64,000 nucleotides of DNA from Rhizobium phaseoli (lineage in GTDB: Bacteria > Pseudomonadota > Alphaproteobacteria > Rhizobiales > Rhizobiaceae). A program made the translations under genes and the position numbers. The DNA is taken from contig NZ_ML133568.1 of assembly GCF_003985125.1 (NCBI RefSeq), forward strand, positions 1 to 64,000, written 5' to 3'. Below the pieces are notes generated by a model. The model saw only the letters and a list, made by a program, of their open reading frames with translations, had not been told where the DNA came from and ran no database searches. Numbering within the stretch: position 1 is the stretch's first letter; every line of letters begins with the position of its first letter. This document shows, in pieces, positions 36,609-43,916 of this stretch.

Positions 36609-36645
36609 ACCGATCGGTAACAACTGTATTGTTACTTACCGGTAA
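36609..36645. promoter_or_regulatory. Compound TetR-type operator
   Basis: Three nested symmetric elements: ACCGATCGGT (36609-36618), GTAACAA-ctgta-TTGTTAC (36617-36635) and TTACCGGTAA (36636-36645). The outer palindromes are centred 27 bp apart, flanking the central repeat. It starts 8 bp upstream of the tetR ATG and probably accommodates two dimers. Confidence 0.65.
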
Positions 36646-36729
36646 CACCACACACCGCCAAAGTCAATGCCGAGAGCTTGGCGGCGCAAAGTGGAACACG
36701 GGCGACCGCCCACGAAAGGAGGACAAGCC

Positions 36730-36945
36730 ATGAGAAAGACCAGAGACGACCTGACCATATCCGAAGCCCTTCGCGACCCCCTGATCGCCATGGTATTGCG
36801 CGCCGACGGCGTGAAGCTTGAAGATTTCAAGCAACTCCTGGAGACGGCTGCCGGCAAACGCGAACCGCGTCCGACGCCGGTCGGCAAAATGATCGGAGCG
36901 CTCGCCGGCCGCGCCAACCTGCCGGCGATGCCCTGCTTCGGCTGA
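36730..36945 (+). CDS. Small hypothetical protein divergent from tetR
   Basis: A 71-residue soluble protein: MRKTRDDLTISEALRDPLIA, then a short helical region and a basic Pro-rich part, ending PAMPCFG. GGAGGACAAGCC precedes the ATG at 36730. No domain recognised. Its promoter region overlaps the compound operator, so it is probably the TetR target. Confidence 0.65.
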   Translation: MRKTRDDLTISEALRDPLIAMVLRADGVKLEDFKQLLETAAGKREPRPTPVGKMIGALAGRANLPAMPCFG

Positions 36946-36987
36946 AACAACCGTCTGAATACCGGGGGATCTCTCCCTGCCCCCAAC

Positions 36988-37020
36988 AAGGGCTGCCGTC
37001 ATAAAGAGGCGGCGGCCCTT
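36988..37020 (+). terminator. Hairpin after the small tetR-linked gene
   Basis: AAGGGCTGCCG and CGGCGGCCCTT form an 11-bp stem (one G-U) with an 11-nt loop, 42 bp after the stop at 36945. The stem ends in TT only; intrinsic termination is plausible. Confidence 0.5.
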
Positions 37021-37216
37021 GCTGCTTGATCGTAATGGCCGGAAAGCGCCCTGAGCGTCGCCGCCACCGCCGATGCCGCTAACCGATCGAGCGCAAGCCC
37101 CCTGAACGGATCCACCAGCAGCGCTTCGCGCACCGCGCGATATTTCAGGCAGGTTTGAGGCCCCTTGCCGGTGGCGGCGATCAGCTTCTCCTTGCCTGCC
37201 CGCGTGCTTTTCACGA

Positions 37217-37407
37217 GACCGCGCTGATCGAACAATCCGGCCTTGCGGCTTTTTCGGCGGGGAAGACGGGCAGTTGGGGAAAACCGAGATCCGTCGCGCG
37301 GACGGCAAAGTCGAAAGGCTGGAGGCTGCGACCAGGCAATGCTCACCGCCGGCGACGCCGTGACCGTCACGACGCCGACCGGCGGTGGCTACGGCAAGCC
37401 GTACTGA
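37217..37407 (+). pseudogene. 3' remnant of a hydantoinase B / 5-oxoprolinase gene
   Basis: The plus strand encodes the C-terminal end of a HyuB-type protein: IRPCGFFGGEDGQLGKTEIR continuing to RADGKVERLE, then, after a one-base deletion near 37324, GCDQAMLTAGDAV and TPTGGGYGKPY-stop. The conserved PxGxxGG and TPxGGGYG blocks are clear. About 63 codons remain and nothing upstream matches the family, so this is a decayed gene end. Of 36946-37495, the rest holds one terminator-like stem and an unassigned minus-strand open frame (36999-37200) that may be another remnant. Confidence 0.7.
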
Positions 37408-37495
37408 AGCGCATCCAATCAGTTGATCGATCCGCTTCAGTTCCTTGTCTCATGCGTGTCTTTGACCCGGAACCGCCAATCCCGGGCGACCTGCA

Positions 37496-38353
37496 TCAGA
37501 GGATCGGCTTGCCGCCGGTGACCGCAATTGTCGTGCCGGAGACATAGCTCGACAAAGGATCGGCCAGCATCACATAGGCTGTTGCAAGCTCGGCCGGCTG
37601 GCCCGGCCGTTTCATCGGCACCTGCTTGCCGAAATTGCTGACGCTGTCCTCGGGAAGCGTCGAAGGGATGAGCGGCGTCCAGATCGGACCTGGCGCCACG
37701 GCGTTGGCGCGAATGCCTTTCTCGGCCAGAAGCTGGGCAAGGCCGGCGGTGAAATTCTGGATCGCACCCTTGGTCGTTGCATAGGCGAGCAGCGTCGGGT
37801 TCGGACTGTCGGAGTTGATCGAGGCCGTATTGATGATGGCGCTGCCGGGCTTCATATGAGGAACAGCCGCCTTGGTCAGGTAGAACATCGCATGGATATT
37901 GACCTTGAAGGTCAATTCCCACTCCTCGTCGCTGATCTCGTCGATGCTCTTGAAGCTTGCCTGATGCGCGGCATTGTTGACGAGAATATCGATACCGCCG
38001 AGCTCCTTGACGGCCGTCTCGACGATCTGCCGGCAGAGCGCTGGATCCTGGATATCGCCGCTGACGAGCACGGCCTTGCGGCCGGCCTGCTCGACGAGCC
38101 GCTTCGTCTCATCGGCATCCTCATCCTCGTCGAGATAGGAAATCACAATATCGGCGCCTTCCCGGGCATAAGCGATCGCCACCGCCCGGCCGATGCCGCT
38201 GTCGCCGCCGGTGATGATCGCCCGCTTGCCTTTCAAGCGGTCGGAGCCGCGATAGCTCTCTTCGCCGTGATCGGGCACGGGATCCATCTGCGCGGTAAAT
38301 CCGGGCATCGGCTGTTTCTGGGACGGGAAAGGCGGTGTCGGATAATTCGTCAT
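37496..38353 (-). CDS. Short-chain dehydrogenase (stress-type, YhdG/YghA-like)
   Basis: A 285-residue SDR of the 'extended N-terminus' group (YghA/YhdF-like). Cofactor motif TGGDSGIGRAVA (about 48-59), NNAAHQ, catalytic Ser in NTASINSDSPN, YATTKGA (Tyr-x3-Lys) and the C-terminal AVTGGKPIL. CCAGGAGGACACG precedes the ATG. This group is often induced by general stress in rhizobia; substrate unknown. Confidence 0.9.
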   Translation of the reverse strand: MTNYPTPPFPSQKQPMPGFTAQMDPVPDHGEESYRGSDRLKGKRAIITGGDSGIGRAVAIAYAREGADIVISYLDEDEDADETKRLVEQAGRKAVLVSGDIQDPALCRQIVETAVKELGGIDILVNNAAHQASFKSIDEISDEEWELTFKVNIHAMFYLTKAAVPHMKPGSAIINTASINSDSPNPTLLAYATTKGAIQNFTAGLAQLLAEKGIRANAVAPGPIWTPLIPSTLPEDSVSNFGKQVPMKRPGQPAELATAYVMLADPLSSYVSGTTIAVTGGKPIL

Positions 38354-38580
38354 CGTGTCCTCCTGGGTTCAGGGTCAAAACTCAGGCTGAAGCATGTTGT
38401 TCCAGCCTTCTGACACGATGTCCTCTCAAGCAATTATTCGCGTCTCCCGCAGCTGACCGCGGACGACTGACCGTGAAAAAGCGCTTCTCCTCGCCTGATC
38501 TGCCGACGGGCATAAACGCCGGCGCTGCAATCGCCCAAACTATCAAGCTATAAAATGTTGCGATTTGCCACAGGGACGAC

Positions 38581-38601
38581 TATCCCATAGTAATGTAACA
38601 T
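38581..38601 (+). promoter_or_regulatory. Candidate IclR operator (autoregulatory)
   Basis: CCCATAGTAATGTAACAT, 15-35 bp upstream of the iclR start, aligns with CCATAATTATGATACAT at 40785-40801 and CCACAATTATGTAATTCAT at 15993-16011. The core is a CATA-N2-TATG palindrome, degenerate here. It is the weakest of the three. Confidence 0.45.
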
Positions 38602-38615
38602 ACTGGCAATTGTTC

Positions 38616-39464
38616 ATGAGGTGCATGGAATTGGACGGAAAGACATCACCCGCAGTTTATTCCGAAGATGAGGGCCATGCCGACGAAGCCGCCGGCAAGG
38701 GTGCGCGCCGCGCGCGCGTCAGCGGCATCGACCGGGCGCTTCAGGTGATCGATCACCTCTATGAGACGGGATCGCCTGCCGGCGTCTATGCCATCGCCAA
38801 GGCGGTCAAGGCGCCGCTTTCGACCGTTTACGTCATCGTCGACGATCTGGTCGAGAAGAACATGCTGACCCGCCAGGCGGACGGCTCGATCTGGCTCGGC
38901 GCCCGGCTTTATCACTACGGGCTCGCCTATGCCCGGTCGCTGGATTTCATGAGCATCGCCACTCACGAGATGCACGACCTCTGCCGCCAGGCCGGCGAAA
39001 CCGTGCAGGTCTGCGGCCGCGACGGCGATTATATGCTGGTGCTCGCCATGGCCGATGGCCCGAGCCACTTCCAGGTGGCGTCGCGCGTCGGCACTAGGGT
39101 GCCGCTGAACTGGACGGCGTCGGGCCGCCTGCTCGTCGGCCATCTGCCGGAAGAGGAGCGCATCGAGCTGTTCAAGCGCTGCGCCCGCTCGTCCCCGACC
39201 GGCCGCGCCGTGATCGATCCAAGCACGCTATCGGAAGCCGCCGCCAAGGCCTTTGAGGCGCGCCTGTCGATCCAGGCAGGCGAATCGGATTATGCGGTCG
39301 CCTGCATCGCCTCGCCGATCTGCGACCGCGACGGCCACTGCGTCGCCACCATTTCCATCGTGCTGCCAGAGCAGAAAGCCTTCTCCGACGAGAACCATTA
39401 CACTGCGCATGTACGCAGTTCGGCGGAGCAGATCGAAAAGTTGATGGGCTGGCGCAACCGCTGA
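38616..39464 (+). CDS. IclR-family regulator
   Basis: A 282-residue IclR regulator. Winged helix at about 36-95 (SGIDRALQVIDHLYETGSPA; KAPLSTVYVIVDDLVEKNML) and the C-terminal effector domain (VASRVGTRVPLNWTASGRLL, SDYAVACIASPICDRDGHCV). ATG 38616 is taken; ATG 38625 with GAGG just before it is an alternative. It is tail-to-tail with the COG3964 gene, 17 bp apart, and is the best candidate to bind the shared motif at three promoters in this window. Confidence 0.9.
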   Translation: MRCMELDGKTSPAVYSEDEGHADEAAGKGARRARVSGIDRALQVIDHLYETGSPAGVYAIAKAVKAPLSTVYVIVDDLVEKNMLTRQADGSIWLGARLYHYGLAYARSLDFMSIATHEMHDLCRQAGETVQVCGRDGDYMLVLAMADGPSHFQVASRVGTRVPLNWTASGRLLVGHLPEEERIELFKRCARSSPTGRAVIDPSTLSEAAAKAFEARLSIQAGESDYAVACIASPICDRDGHCVATISIVLPEQKAFSDENHYTAHVRSSAEQIEKLMGWRNR

Positions 39465-39481
39465 CCTGCCGGTCGGTAGAC

Positions 39482-40685
39482 CTATCTGTAGGAATAGCCA
39501 TGGCTATGCCGCACGAGCTTGCGCGCTCGCGGCACATAGCGGCTGGCGCTAACCGCATCAGCGCCCATCACCGCATAGCGCGGCTCGAACAGCTTGTTCA
39601 AGACCGAGACATCGCCATTGGAATCCGTCGCTTCGAGGTCCGAATCGACCAGGTCGAAAATGGTGAACTCGGCCTGGGCGCCGACCGAAAGCCGGTTCTC
39701 CATCGACAGTTTGATGACGGATGCCGGCGCATGGGTGACGGCCTCGACCACCTTGTCGAAGGGCATGCCGACGCTGAGCAGCTTCGACATCGTCGTCGCC
39801 AGGTCCCAGACCGGAAAATTCATCGAATGGCCGTGCAAGTCGGTCGAGATCGAGAAAGGCAGCAGACCGCGGGCGATCGCCGCTTCGGCGACCTTGAAGG
39901 AGAAGGAGGCACCGCCATGGCCGATGTCGAGGCGGATGCCGTCGGAGGCGCAGCGCTCGGCGAGATTGAAAAGATCCTCATCCTCCATGATGCTCGAACC
40001 GGCCTTGCCGTTGAAGCAGTGGGTGACGACGTCGCCCGGGCCAAGAATTTCGAGCACTTCATCATAGAGCGCCGGCGGCTCGCCGACATGCACCATCATC
40101 GGCACTTTGAGGATCTTGGCAATCTTCTTGCCGAGCTTGACCGGCGTGACGCCCCAGGAACCGGTGATGACGTGGCTGGCGCGCACCTTGATGCCGACGA
40201 TGTGCTCGCTGTTTTCGGCATAGACTTCGAGGATGCGGTCAAGGTCGATATCTCTGATATCCCTGAGTTCGGCGACACGGTTGCAGGCCACAAGTCCGAT
40301 CGAGCCGAGGTTCAGAAAGGCCTTGATGCGCTCGCGCGAGGGTTCGATGATATATTCGCGGAAACCGTGGAAATTCGCCTCGCCGGCCGACCCGGCATCG
40401 ACGAGTTACGCCGCGCTCGAGACCGCATTCGGAGGGGCGGATCGAAATGTCGGTGCCGCCATGCCAGATATGCACATGCAGGTCGACCCAGCCGGGCGAG
40501 ACGAAGGCACCCTTGCCGTCGATGCGCGTGACATCTTGAGAGACCGCGAGCGACGGACCAATCTCGGTGATCCTGCCTTCGGCATCGACGAGAATGTCGA
40601 TCACCCCCTTGCCCGTGCCGGCCCCGAAAGCCACCGGTTTGACGTTGGTAAGGAGAAGCGGCTTCTTCGCCTGATCGCCGGACAT
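39482..40685 (-). pseudogene. Frameshifted COG3964 amidohydrolase (deacetylase/dihydroorotase-like)
   Basis: A metal-dependent amidohydrolase-superfamily gene of about 400 codons, split into two frames. The first 94 codons (40685-40404) carry the metal motif WVDLHVHIWHGGTD and end at GLERGVT. After one unmatched base at 40403 the family sequence resumes in another frame as VDAGSAGEANFHGF through VHVGEPP, THCFNGKAGS and ISTDLHGHS to the stop at 39482. Family members read GVTTxVDAGS, so about 5 nt are missing. Characterised relatives (Atu3266, EF0837) hydrolyse acetyl-(R)-mandelate in vitro; the true substrate is unknown. Everything else looks well conserved, so the break is recent or a sequence error. 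Confidence 0.85.
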
Positions 40686-40782
40686 GATATGCTTTCCTTT
40701 CGAGGTCTCGAAAACCTGTCTGCAGGTTACGCTTAGAGGCAATGGGAGGTGGGGGACGGCGCCGCTGCATCACCTGCGATAA

Positions 40783-40842
40783 TTCCATAATTATGATACA
40801 TCAGGCCTTATAACAGAATAAGGCGGAGGGCTTCGCTGTCAA
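40783..40842 (-). promoter_or_regulatory. Promoter and candidate operator of the COG3964 gene
   Basis: On the minus strand: TTGACA (40837-40842), 16-nt spacer, TATTCT (40815-40820), 13 nt, then ATGTATCATAATTATGGAA (40783-40801). Both hexamers and spacer length are identical to those at 16023-16050. The core CATAATTATG is a perfect palindrome. Confidence 0.65.
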
Positions 40843-40926
40843 GAAAAATGACGCCCGCTTGCGGCCCGACGATCGGACGCGGCGCACCTCCTGCGAAGCA
40901 CGCGGGTTTCAAAGAACGGCATTTGT

Positions 40927-41793
40927 TCAATCCCGCAGGATCGAAAAGTCGAGCCGCTCCAACTGATCCGAGTCGGCGACGGCGTCGATCGCGACGATCC
41001 TCCCCTCGTCGATCGTCAGCGTCACCGCGACGCGGATCTGGCCCCCAATGTGCACGACAAAGCCGAGCTCACCATCGACAATGGCCAATTCCGCCGCCTG
41101 GGCCCTGCCCTTGAAGGCCGCAGCGACGTCGGTCGCGCCGCGCATGGCGCCGATGCCGTAGCGGGCGGCCGTCGCATCCGGCCGGAAGACGACGTCGGGG
41201 GCGAGCACCGCGATCAGCGCCTCCAGATCGCCATTGCGCGACGCCGTCAGAAAGGCCGCGGCGATCGTCCGCTTGCGGCCAAGATCGACATCAGGCGTTT
41301 CGTCCGTGCCCTGCACGCGGCGGCGGGCGCGGCTTGCGAGCTGCCTGGCGGCGGCGGATGAGCGGCCGATGATCGGCGCGATCTCATCGAACGGCAGATC
41401 GAACATGTCGTGCAGCACGAAGGCGACACGTTCGGCCGGCGCCAGCGTCTGCAACACCACGAGCAGCGCCAGACCGACGGAATCGGCGAAGGCTGCTTCG
41501 CGTTCGGGGTCGCCGGCCGGATCGGCGACCGCTGCATGCATAGGCATCTCCAGCGGCTCTTCGCGCCGGCTCTTGCGGGCGCGCAGCATGTCGAAGCAGA
41601 TGCGCGCCACGACCGTCGTCAGCCAACCGCCGAGATTGCCGATGCCGGTCGCATCGGTGCGGTTGAGCCGCAGCCAGGCTTCCTGAACGGCATCCTCCGC
41701 CTCGCTGCGCGAGCCGAGCATGCGAAAGGCCGCGGCCCTGAGATGCGCCCGGTTCGCCTCGAATTCATCGGCCAGCCATTTTTTCTCGTCCAT
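40927..41793 (-). CDS. ECF41-type RNA polymerase sigma factor (SigJ-like)
   Basis: A 288-residue sigma factor: region 2 (about 10-80: AAAFRMLGSRSEAEDAVQEAWLRL), region 4 (about 110-160: LQTLAPAERVAFVLHDMFDL; IIGRSSAAARQLASRARRRV) and a C-terminal SnoaL-like extension of about 115 residues that in ECF41 proteins modulates activity in place of an anti-sigma factor. The divergent CMD-family gene is the standard ECF41 partner. ATG at 41793. Confidence 0.92.
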   Translation of the reverse strand: MDEKKWLADEFEANRAHLRAAAFRMLGSRSEAEDAVQEAWLRLNRTDATGIGNLGGWLTTVVARICFDMLRARKSRREEPLEMPMHAAVADPAGDPEREAAFADSVGLALLVVLQTLAPAERVAFVLHDMFDLPFDEIAPIIGRSSAAARQLASRARRRVQGTDETPDVDLGRKRTIAAAFLTASRNGDLEALIAVLAPDVVFRPDATAARYGIGAMRGATDVAAAFKGRAQAAELAIVDGELGFVVHIGGQIRVAVTLTIDEGRIVAIDAVADSDQLERLDFSILRD

Positions 41794-41794
41794 G

Positions 41795-41821
41795 CGTCAC
41801 ATTCCTCCGCTGCGTTGCGTC
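41795..41821 (+). promoter_or_regulatory. Candidate ECF41 promoter
   Basis: CGTCACA (41795-41801), 16-nt spacer, CGTC (41818-41821). This is one base from the ECF41 consensus as I recall it (TGTCACA-N16-CGTC) and points towards the CMD-family gene at 41902, giving a leader of about 75 nt. It starts directly at the sigma gene's own start codon. Confidence 0.6.
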
Positions 41822-41901
41822 AAGGCCATGACGAATGAAGCCCGGCCGGTGTGACAGCGCCGGCGCATCGTCGAAGAGCAAACACATCAAGGAGACATAT
41901 C

Positions 41902-42360
41902 ATGCAGGAGAGAATGGGAAATCCCGCCCTCGTCCTTCCCGCGGCCATGCAGGCGCTGACGGCGCTCGGCAAGGTGCCGGCAGAGGCCGGCCTTTCGCCG
42001 AAGCTGCTCGAACTCGTCAATCTGCGCGCCAGCCAGATCAACGGCTGCAGCGTCTGTATCGACGGGCATCCGCGCATCGCAAAGAAGCTCGGCGAGACCG
42101 ATGAGAGGCTTTTTGCCGTCAGCGCCTGGCGCGACACGCCCTATTTCAGCGATGCCGAACGGGCGGCCTTGGCGCTGACCGAGGCGGTGACGCGCACCAG
42201 CGACCGCGCCGACCCGGTGCCCGACGAAATCTGGGACGAAGCGACCCGGCATTACGACGGCAGAAGCCTTGCGGCCCTCGTCGTCGCCATCGCCAATATC
42301 AATGTCTGGAACCGGCTGAACATCGCAACCCGCCAGATCGCCGGCGCCTGGAAGCCGTAA
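41902..42360 (+). CDS. Carboxymuconolactone decarboxylase-family protein, ECF41 target
   Basis: A 152-residue AhpD-like CMD protein with the CxxC redox motif in INGCSVCIDGH and the following His. Its N-terminal PAAMQALTALGKVPAEAGL is typical of the ECF41-linked subgroup. AAGGAGACATATC precedes the ATG at 41902. Probably cytoplasmic; its role in the ECF41 response is not known. Convergent with rhaI, separated by a hairpin. Confidence 0.9.
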   Translation: MQERMGNPALVLPAAMQALTALGKVPAEAGLSPKLLELVNLRASQINGCSVCIDGHPRIAKKLGETDERLFAVSAWRDTPYFSDAERAALALTEAVTRTSDRADPVPDEIWDEATRHYDGRSLAALVVAIANINVWNRLNIATRQIAGAWKP

Positions 42361-42367
42361 ACGATGA

Positions 42368-42402
42368 TTGCCGGCAGCGCATCACCCATCCGCTGCCGGC
42401 AA
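42368..42402. terminator. Bidirectional-type hairpin between CMD gene and rhaI
   Basis: TTGCCGGCAGCG (42368-42379) and CGCTGCCGGCAA (42391-42402) form a perfect 12-bp stem with an 11-nt loop in the 49-bp gap between convergent genes, well placed to end transcription from both sides. Confidence 0.65.
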
Positions 42403-42409
42403 CTCAAAC

Positions 42410-43702
42410 TCAGATGATACCGCCGCCGCCGGCAACGGAAGCCGGGCGCTCGGCGGCCACCTTTTTGCGGTAGCCGCTGGCGCGATAGGCGGCAACAGGA
42501 TCGATCGCACCGCCGGCTCTGCGCCGGGCCTCGGCAAGGATTGGCTCGACATCGGCGCGATAGGCGCGCTTCAACGTTTCCGACGCCATCAGCGCGTCAT
42601 TGTCGTTCTGATAGCCCTCGAGCGCCTTGCGGTCGACGATCAGCGCCTGCGCATAGGCGCGGCGGATTTCGTTGGCGCTGTTGATCAGGCTCTCGATCGG
42701 ATCGGTGACATTGTGCGACTGGTCGATCATATGGGCCGGGTTGAAGTCGTTGACGCCGCGCTGTTCGGCATCGACCAGTTCGTTGAAGACGAGGAACAGC
42801 CGGTAAGGATCGATCGATCCGGCGTCGAGATCATCATCGCCATATTTCGAATCATTGAAGTGAAAACCGCCGAGTTTGCCGAACTGAATCAGGCGGGCGA
42901 CGATCATCTCGATATTGGTGTTCGGCGCATGGTGACCGAGATCGACCAGGCAATAGGCCTTCGGACCGAGTGTCTGGGCGATTAGGTAGTTGGTGCCCCA
43001 GTCCTGCACGATCGTCGAATAGAAGGCCGGCTCGTACATCTTGTGCTCGGAGAACAGCTTCCAATCGTCGGGCAGCGCCTTGTAGATATCGGCCATCGAG
43101 GCGAGATAACGTTCGAATGCCCTGGTGAAATTGCTCTGGCCGGGGAAGTTCGAGCCATCGCCGATCCAGACGGTGAGCGCCTTGGAGCCGATCGCCTTGC
43201 CGATCTCGATGCATTCGAGATTGTGCTCGACCGCCTGCGCCCGCGTTGCCGCATCGGTATGGCTGAGCGAACCGTATTTATAGGAATGGACCTGCCCCGG
43301 CGCATCGGAGAAGGTGTTCGAATTCATCGCGTCGAAGCCGAGACCGAGCGCATCGCCCTTGGCTTTCAATTCCTTGGCATCCGCCTTGTCCCAGGGAATA
43401 TGCAGCGACACGTTCGGCGTCGCCTGCGTCAGCTGGTTGATGACGGCGCAATCGTCGAGCTTGTCGAAGATGCCGCGCGGCTCACCGGCGCCCGGAAAAC
43501 GGGCAAAGCGCGTGCCGCCGGTGCCGACACCCCAGGAGGGAACGGCGACGAAAAATTCGGAGACCTTACGGGTGATTGCTTCGATATCGACGCCGCGGCG
43601 GTCAAGGTTCGCCCCCAGCGCCTCGTAATCGGTTCTTAAGGCCGCAGCCCGCTTGTCGTTTTCTGTCGCGACGAGATCCTGCGCAATCCTGAACTCGGCC
43701 AT
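42410..43702 (-). CDS. rhaI: L-rhamnose isomerase (rhizobial type)
   Basis: A 430-residue TIM-barrel isomerase converting L-rhamnose to L-rhamnulose, of the type found in rhizobia rather than the E. coli RhaA family. Metal-site segments: EHKMYEPAFY, CLVDLGHHAPNTN, GGFHFNDSKYGDDDLD. The ATG at 43702 follows GGGAGGAAAGA. It is downstream of rhaD with a 214-bp gap filled with palindromic repeats; the R. leguminosarum rhaDI unit has the same order. Confidence 0.94.
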   Translation of the reverse strand: MAEFRIAQDLVATENDKRAAALRTDYEALGANLDRRGVDIEAITRKVSEFFVAVPSWGVGTGGTRFARFPGAGEPRGIFDKLDDCAVINQLTQATPNVSLHIPWDKADAKELKAKGDALGLGFDAMNSNTFSDAPGQVHSYKYGSLSHTDAATRAQAVEHNLECIEIGKAIGSKALTVWIGDGSNFPGQSNFTRAFERYLASMADIYKALPDDWKLFSEHKMYEPAFYSTIVQDWGTNYLIAQTLGPKAYCLVDLGHHAPNTNIEMIVARLIQFGKLGGFHFNDSKYGDDDLDAGSIDPYRLFLVFNELVDAEQRGVNDFNPAHMIDQSHNVTDPIESLINSANEIRRAYAQALIVDRKALEGYQNDNDALMASETLKRAYRADVEPILAEARRRAGGAIDPVAAYRASGYRKKVAAERPASVAGGGGII

Positions 43703-43749
43703 TCTTTCCTCCCACTGATGCAATTTCTACATTGGGACCGCCGTGGGGC

Positions 43750-43895
43750 CGCCCCTCATCCGCCTGCCGGCACCTTCTCCCCGCTCAGACGGGGAGAAGG
43801 GATATGCAGCGCCGTCTCCGTCCCACTCCAACTTTTCGCTGGGCAAGTCCCCTCTCCCCGTCATGACGGGGAGAGGGTTAGGGTGAGGGACAGAC
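43750..43895. repeat. RIME-like palindromic element between rhaD and rhaI
   Basis: Two strong palindromes: CCTTCTCCCCG-ctcaga-CGGGGAGAAGG (43773-43800) and a perfect 28-bp palindrome at 43850-43877 (arms CCCTCTCCCCGTCA / TGACGGGGAGAGGG). Flanking GCCCCTCATCCGCCTGCCGG and TAGGGTGAGGGAC are typical of Rhizobium intergenic mosaic elements. In the rhaDI transcript it would form two stable hairpins. Confidence 0.8.
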
Positions 43896-43916
43896 GCATC
43901 CGCCGCCGATCAGATA

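Noticed and set aside
36999..37370. A 123-codon minus-strand open frame overlapping the HyuB remnant.
   Set aside because: Its first half is antisense to the remnant and it lacks an SD; the second half may be debris but cannot be assigned.
43750..43895. CRISPR-like repeats between rhaD and rhaI.
   Set aside because: Only two different palindromes without regular spacers; RIME-like element instead.
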